Origin: Christensenellaceae bacterium
Lineage (GTDB): Bacteria; Bacillota; Clostridia; Christensenellales; Borkfalkiaceae
NCBI GenBank assembly: GCA_948482865.1
Contig: CAOMHR010000064.1
Span: forward strand, 1 to 8,398
Direction of reading: 5' to 3'
DNA length: 8,398 nucleotides
Position numbers and translations under genes: made by a program. This document shows, piece by piece, positions 5,075-8,398 of this stretch (positions are counted from its first letter, which is position 1; the number at the start of each line of letters is the position of its first letter). The notes under the pieces are model-generated. The model had not been told where the DNA came from. It ran no database searches and was given only the letters and a program-made list of their open reading frames with translations.

Positions 5075-6151
5075 TCAGTCATTCTTTGTTATGACTTTTC
5101 CGCCGGCGTCCAATATGTTTTTTTCCGCCCTGTGCGAAAACGCGTTTGCCGTAACGGTAATATTTTTACCGGCGTTTCCGCGCCCAAGAATTTTTATGTA
5201 AGTTACGTTTGAGTTATTGCCGAAAACGCGCTTTTTTATTTCGTCGAAAGTTGCGTTTTCACCGTCTTTAAAACAACTGAAAACAACGTCCAAATTGACG
5301 ACTTTTTTAACAGGTTTTCTAACTTTCTTTTTAACCGTTTTTACCGCCTTCACGAACCCCGTTTCAACCGCTGTTTTTACGGGTTTTCCCGCAGGCGTGC
5401 GCGGTTGTCTTTTGCGGGTTTTGCCGCTACGTTTTTTTGCTTTTATAAGCCCCTTTGCAAGCAGGGTTTCAAACTCTTCATACTGCAAAAGCGCGGCGAA
5501 ATCGCACCGTTCGTATCCGGCCGTTTGCACCCCTGTTTTTTGTGCGAGACTTTCTATAAGCAGGTTAGATGCCCGCTCTCCGCCGTCCGTGTAAGAAGCG
5601 CATAAAAGGGGCGTGCTTTTATAACTTTTTTTGTCGGACAAATCTCTGACCGCGTCCGAAACGGAAAGATATTCTTCGGGTTCGAGCGCGCAAAAAAGGC
5701 ACAGACCGCCGCCGCGTATCGCAAGACGGGCGGCAAGCTTTTTTACCGCGCGGAAACTTTCGTACCGCCAGCAGACCCTGCTTTGAAACCCCTTTCCCAA
5801 AAGCCCGTTTTTTAAAGACGAATACAGCTCTTTGGTGTCCCCGTCGGATAAAATCAGCCGCGCCGTAAAACTTTTGTCGTACGCGCCTTTCGCACGTTTT
5901 TCTGCGCGGTTTACCGCCCGCGGTTTTTCAGTTTCCGCCGCAACCGTTCCGCTGTCGGACTCTTCCGCCGCGATAAAAACGGGCGGCTGTTCGGAAGGCG
6001 CGGCTTTAAAATCAACGCTGTTGTTTTTAACTTTTTGCAGCCTTGCCATACAAACCGCTTCGGAAATCATTACTATAAGTATTATGGCTGCCGCGCCCAA
6101 AAGCACCGCCGCAAGCCCCGCGGAAAAGCCGACCGAAAACAGGTAGTTCAT
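5075..6151 (-). CDS. Membrane-anchored protein with unnamed clostridial domain and C-terminal uL15-like domain
   Basis: A 358-residue protein of unknown function. An N-terminal transmembrane helix lies at about 9-35. Residues about 93-235 form a soluble domain (FTARLILSDGDTKELY, then SRVCWRYESFR, LAARLAIRGGGLCLF and ALEPEEY). I recall this pattern from many uncharacterised clostridial proteins but know no family name for it. A very basic linker follows (about 236-284, Lys/Arg/Val/Pro). Residues 285-358 resemble the C-terminal half of ribosomal protein uL15 (RplO): NLDVVFSCFKDG, then IKILGRGNAGKNITVTANAF and SHRAEKNILDAGGKV, which align with the uL15 pattern through to the final AGGKV. It is not the ribosomal gene itself, since uL15 is about 145 residues, soluble, and encoded in the spc operon. 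GGGGTGA lies 4 nt before the ATG. A terminator on each side makes it monocistronic; the promoter was not clear. Confidence 0.82.
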   Translation of the reverse strand: MNYLFSVGFSAGLAAVLLGAAAIILIVMISEAVCMARLQKVKNNSVDFKAAPSEQPPVFIAAEESDSGTVAAETEKPRAVNRAEKRAKGAYDKSFTARLILSDGDTKELYSSLKNGLLGKGFQSRVCWRYESFRAVKKLAARLAIRGGGLCLFCALEPEEYLSVSDAVRDLSDKKSYKSTPLLCASYTDGGERASNLLIESLAQKTGVQTAGYERCDFAALLQYEEFETLLAKGLIKAKKRSGKTRKRQPRTPAGKPVKTAVETGFVKAVKTVKKKVRKPVKKVVNLDVVFSCFKDGENATFDEIKKRVFGNNSNVTYIKILGRGNAGKNITVTANAFSHRAEKNILDAGGKVITKND

Positions 6152-6215
6152 ATTTCACCCCGTAAAAAGCGTTTTACTACCATAATATTCTTTGCGGTAT
6201 GCAATGTGTGAATTG

Positions 6216-6240
6216 AAAAAGGCAGCCCTTGCGGACCGCC
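6216..6240 (-). terminator. Intrinsic terminator after glpK
   Basis: On the minus strand GGCGGTCC and GGGCTGCC pair as an 8-bp stem, including two G-U pairs, around a GCAA (GNRA) tetraloop, followed by TTTTT. The G-U pairs make it specific to the minus-strand transcript. It begins 19 nt after the glpK stop. Confidence 0.85.
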
Positions 6241-6259
6241 CTTGTTCTGCGTATTGAAT

Positions 6260-7735
6260 TTATAAGTTGGCTCTGTTTACCGCTTTGCGCCAGCCGTTTA
6301 AAAGTTTAATCCTTTCAGCTTCGCCCATGGCGGGGACAAACTCTCTTTCGACGGCGAAATTGCTTTTTATCTCTTCAAGGTTTTGCCAGCAACCCGCTTT
6401 AAGCCCCGCAAGATACGCCGCGCCCAGCGCGGTTGTTTCTGAAATTTTCGGGCGGACGGCGGTGCAGTTTAAAATATTGGACTGAAACTGCATTAAAAAA
6501 TTATTGGCGCACGCGCCGCCGTCTACCGCGAGCCGCATTATTTTTACGCCAGCGTCCTTTTGCATTGCCTGAACCAGATCGCACACTTCGTAAGCAATCC
6601 CTTCAAGCGAAGCCCTTATTATGTGTTCGCGCGAAGTGCCGCGGGTAATTCCCGTTATCATTCCCCGCGCAGACGAGTTCCAGTAAGGCGCGCCCAGCCC
6701 CGTGAGCGCGGGCACTACGTACACGCCGCCGCTGTCCGCAACCTTTACCGCCTGCGTTTCGCTGTCCGCGGAAGAAGAAATAAGTTTAAGTCCGTCCCGC
6801 AGCCACTGCACGATTGCGCCGCCCACGAAAACCGAACCTTCGAGAACATAACAGGGTTTTTCGTCCGCGGTCGCGCCCAGCGTGGTAACCAGACCGTTCT
6901 GGCTTTTGACCGCGCGTTTACCCGTGTTCATCAACAGAAAACAGCCGGTGCCGTAAGTATTTTTAACGTCGCCCGGATTTGTGCAAAGCTGACCGAACAG
7001 CGCCGCCTGCTGGTCGCCCGCCACCCCGCATACCGGTATGGGCGCGGCGAACAGTCCCGCGTCCGTGTAGCCGTACAAATGGCTTGAATGACGCACTTCG
7101 GGCAGCATAGCCGCGGGGATGTCGAAAAGTCTTAAAAGTTCCGCGTCCCATTTAAGGGTATGTATGTTGAACAGCATTGTGCGGCTTGCGTTGGTGTAGT
7201 CGGTGGCAAAAATTTTGCCCTTTGAAAGCTGCCATAAAAGATACGTGTCCACTGTGCCGAAAGCAAGCTCTCCGCGTTCGGCTCTCTCGCGCGCGCCTTC
7301 CACGTTATCCAGTATCCATTTGATTTTCGTCGCCGAAAAATATGCGTCCGGCACAAGCCCCGTCTTGTTGTAAATCTTTTCGGAAAAGCCGTCGCGTTTT
7401 AAGCTATGGCAGTACTCCGCCGTTCTTCTGCACTGCCAGACTATGGCGTTGTATACGGGCTTGCCCGTTTTCTTGTCCCAGACCAAAGTCGTTTCGCGCT
7501 GGTTGGTTATGCCTATGGCGGAAATATCTTTTGCCGAAAGGTTTGCGCGGGCGAGCGCTTCGCCGATGACCGCCATAGTAGAGCCTATTATATCCTGCGG
7601 CGAATGTTCCACCCAGCCGGGGCGCGGATAAATCTGCGGAAACTCCTGCTGGGCGCGCCCGACTATGTTTGCCTTTTTGTCGAATATTATCGCGCGGGTG
7701 CTTGTCGTCCCCTGGTCTATTGCAAGTACGTACAT
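6260..7735 (-). CDS. glpK: Glycerol kinase
   Basis: ATP:glycerol 3-phosphotransferase (EC 2.7.1.30) makes sn-glycerol-3-phosphate from glycerol and ATP in the cytoplasm, committing glycerol to glycolysis or lipid synthesis. At 491 residues it has the normal family length. Visible signatures are the phosphate-binding DQGTT (7-11), substrate residues in NQRETT (78-83), Tyr132, the catalytic base Asp241 in GVAGDQQAALFGQ, NTYGTG (259-264) and the FGGY-family motif near GGACANNF (407-414). The segment ahead of the catalytic loop (YTDAGLFAAPIPV) appears to lack the His that HPr phosphorylates in Enterococcus and Bacillus enzymes, and it also lacks the E. coli fructose-bisphosphate site pattern. The start follows the upstream stop by 12 nt, with GGGAG spaced 6 nt from the ATG, so it is probably co-transcribed with the upstream acylase gene. 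No glpF, glpD or glpO is in view. Confidence 0.97.
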   Translation of the reverse strand: MYVLAIDQGTTSTRAIIFDKKANIVGRAQQEFPQIYPRPGWVEHSPQDIIGSTMAVIGEALARANLSAKDISAIGITNQRETTLVWDKKTGKPVYNAIVWQCRRTAEYCHSLKRDGFSEKIYNKTGLVPDAYFSATKIKWILDNVEGARERAERGELAFGTVDTYLLWQLSKGKIFATDYTNASRTMLFNIHTLKWDAELLRLFDIPAAMLPEVRHSSHLYGYTDAGLFAAPIPVCGVAGDQQAALFGQLCTNPGDVKNTYGTGCFLLMNTGKRAVKSQNGLVTTLGATADEKPCYVLEGSVFVGGAIVQWLRDGLKLISSSADSETQAVKVADSGGVYVVPALTGLGAPYWNSSARGMITGITRGTSREHIIRASLEGIAYEVCDLVQAMQKDAGVKIMRLAVDGGACANNFLMQFQSNILNCTAVRPKISETTALGAAYLAGLKAGCWQNLEEIKSNFAVEREFVPAMGEAERIKLLNGWRKAVNRANL

Positions 7736-7747
7736 AATTTTCTCCCG

Positions 7748-8398
7748 TTACCTGTTTTGGTAAAGTATATTTTCACGCCGTATTACGGGATAGCGGCAGA
7801 GCTTGTCGCCGTCCAAATTTTCGGCGTGCATATCAACAACCGAAATTGCGTGGTTTTCGTAAGTCGTGTAATAGTACAAGCCCTTTGCCGCGTTGCAGCA
7901 AGACGTGTATACCGTAGTTTCGTAACTGCCGCCGTCGGTTACGCAGGTGCCGCGCGGCTGTCTCACCGCGCCTAAAATATGGAAAAACTGGTTTACGCTC
8001 TGTTCTTCCGTCCCGCCCGAAACCGAATTTAATTTTACAAACGCCGCGCGGACAAACCTTGACTGCGACGACCAGTCGCCCGGCAGCCCGAGCGCGCCCA
8101 GCCCGCGGCTGTAACCGCTAAGATTTATCTTGTCCGAAAAAGTGTTGCCGCCGTCCCTGTTTGAAAGCCGCATATAGTTGTTAAGGTTGAAAAGCTGTCC
8201 GTCAAACGGCGGGTTGTTGGTGAGAACGCCTGCGGAATTTTCATAAATTTTCAAACCTTCTTTAACGAACTCTACGGTAACGCACTGCTCTTTATCGGCA
8301 ATAATCCAATGCAACTGCGCCGCAGGCATTCCCTTTGCATATTCCGCCGCTATCAGGTTTATGCGTTCAAGCTCTTTTAACGCCTGCGATACAGTGGC
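7748..8398 (-). CDS. Choloylglycine hydrolase / penicillin acylase family protein, 5' end off the window
   Basis: An N-terminal nucleophile (Ntn) amidase of the linear amide C-N hydrolase family, which includes bile salt hydrolases and penicillin V acylases. The frame stays open to the right edge, giving 216 visible residues against a family length near 325. About the first third is missing, including the catalytic N-terminal Cys and neighbouring Arg and Asp. Visible family marks are LHWIIADKEQ, GVLTNNPPFDGQ (with the conserved Asn in TNNP), NLNNYMRLS, and SQSRFVRAAFVKLN (with the conserved catalytic-site Arg). The spacing of Asn61 and Arg114 in the fragment (53 residues) agrees with the Asn175-Arg228 spacing I recall for the C. 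perfringens enzyme. Substrate (conjugated bile salt or an N-acyl lactone/penicillin) cannot be decided without the N-terminal part. glpK follows by 12 nt. Confidence 0.93.
   Translation of the reverse strand, partial: ATVSQALKELERINLIAAEYAKGMPAAQLHWIIADKEQCVTVEFVKEGLKIYENSAGVLTNNPPFDGQLFNLNNYMRLSNRDGGNTFSDKINLSGYSRGLGALGLPGDWSSQSRFVRAAFVKLNSVSGGTEEQSVNQFFHILGAVRQPRGTCVTDGGSYETTVYTSCCNAAKGLYYYTTYENHAISVVDMHAENLDGDKLCRYPVIRRENILYQNR

Noticed and set aside
5075..6151. Genuine ribosomal gene rplO
   Set aside because: Only the C-terminal 74 residues resemble uL15; the protein is over twice the usual length, membrane-anchored, and not in a ribosomal-protein operon.
6152..6215. Promoter for the uL15-like gene
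   Set aside because: A -10-like TATTAT is present near 6182-6187, but no -35 at suitable spacing was convincing, so it is not listed.

Overview
The window looks like a chromosomal segment of a low-to-mid GC Firmicutes genome, probably an anaerobic gut-type Clostridia member. The grounds are Bacillota-style GlpK, a bile-salt-hydrolase-family enzyme, strong purine-rich Shine-Dalgarno sequences, AT-rich intergenic promoters, and several protein families I know mainly from uncharacterised Clostridia. The order (for example Christensenellales) cannot be fixed from sequence reading alone. Every supportable gene is on the minus strand, so transcription runs from high to low coordinates. No mobile element, CRISPR array, tRNA or rRNA was seen.

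In transcription order, the right end opens with the C-terminal two thirds of a choloylglycine hydrolase / penicillin acylase-family enzyme. Glycerol kinase glpK follows 12 nt later, probably in the same transcript, and ends at a hairpin with a GCAA tetraloop. Next are two single-gene units. The first encodes a membrane-anchored protein with an unnamed clostridial domain and a C-terminal domain resembling ribosomal protein uL15. The second encodes a membrane-anchored protein with a histone-H1-like Lys/Ala/Pro tail and a C-terminal DUF2188-like domain. Each ends at its own hairpin terminator.

A clear promoter at 3570-3598 then drives a three-gene operon. It encodes a COG0523/CobW GTPase with a large His/Cys-rich metal-binding insert, a second P-loop GTPase-like protein fused to a YcgQ/DUF1980-like domain, and a GtrA-like four-helix membrane protein with a long basic coiled-coil tail. 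The first protein points to metal (probably zinc) handling; the roles of the other two are inferred from linkage only. The operon ends at a strong intrinsic terminator at 297-336.

The leftmost 300 nt hold no protein gene. They contain an extended -10 promoter followed by about 160 nt that can fold, on the minus strand only, into a rod-like structure in which G-U pairs preserve the stem. This is a candidate 6S-like small RNA that runs off the left edge.

The most interesting material is (i) the pair of membrane-tethered, highly basic proteins carrying a ribosomal-protein-like and a DUF2188-like domain, (ii) the GTPase-DUF1980 fusion beside the His-rich GTPase, and (iii) the candidate structured RNA.
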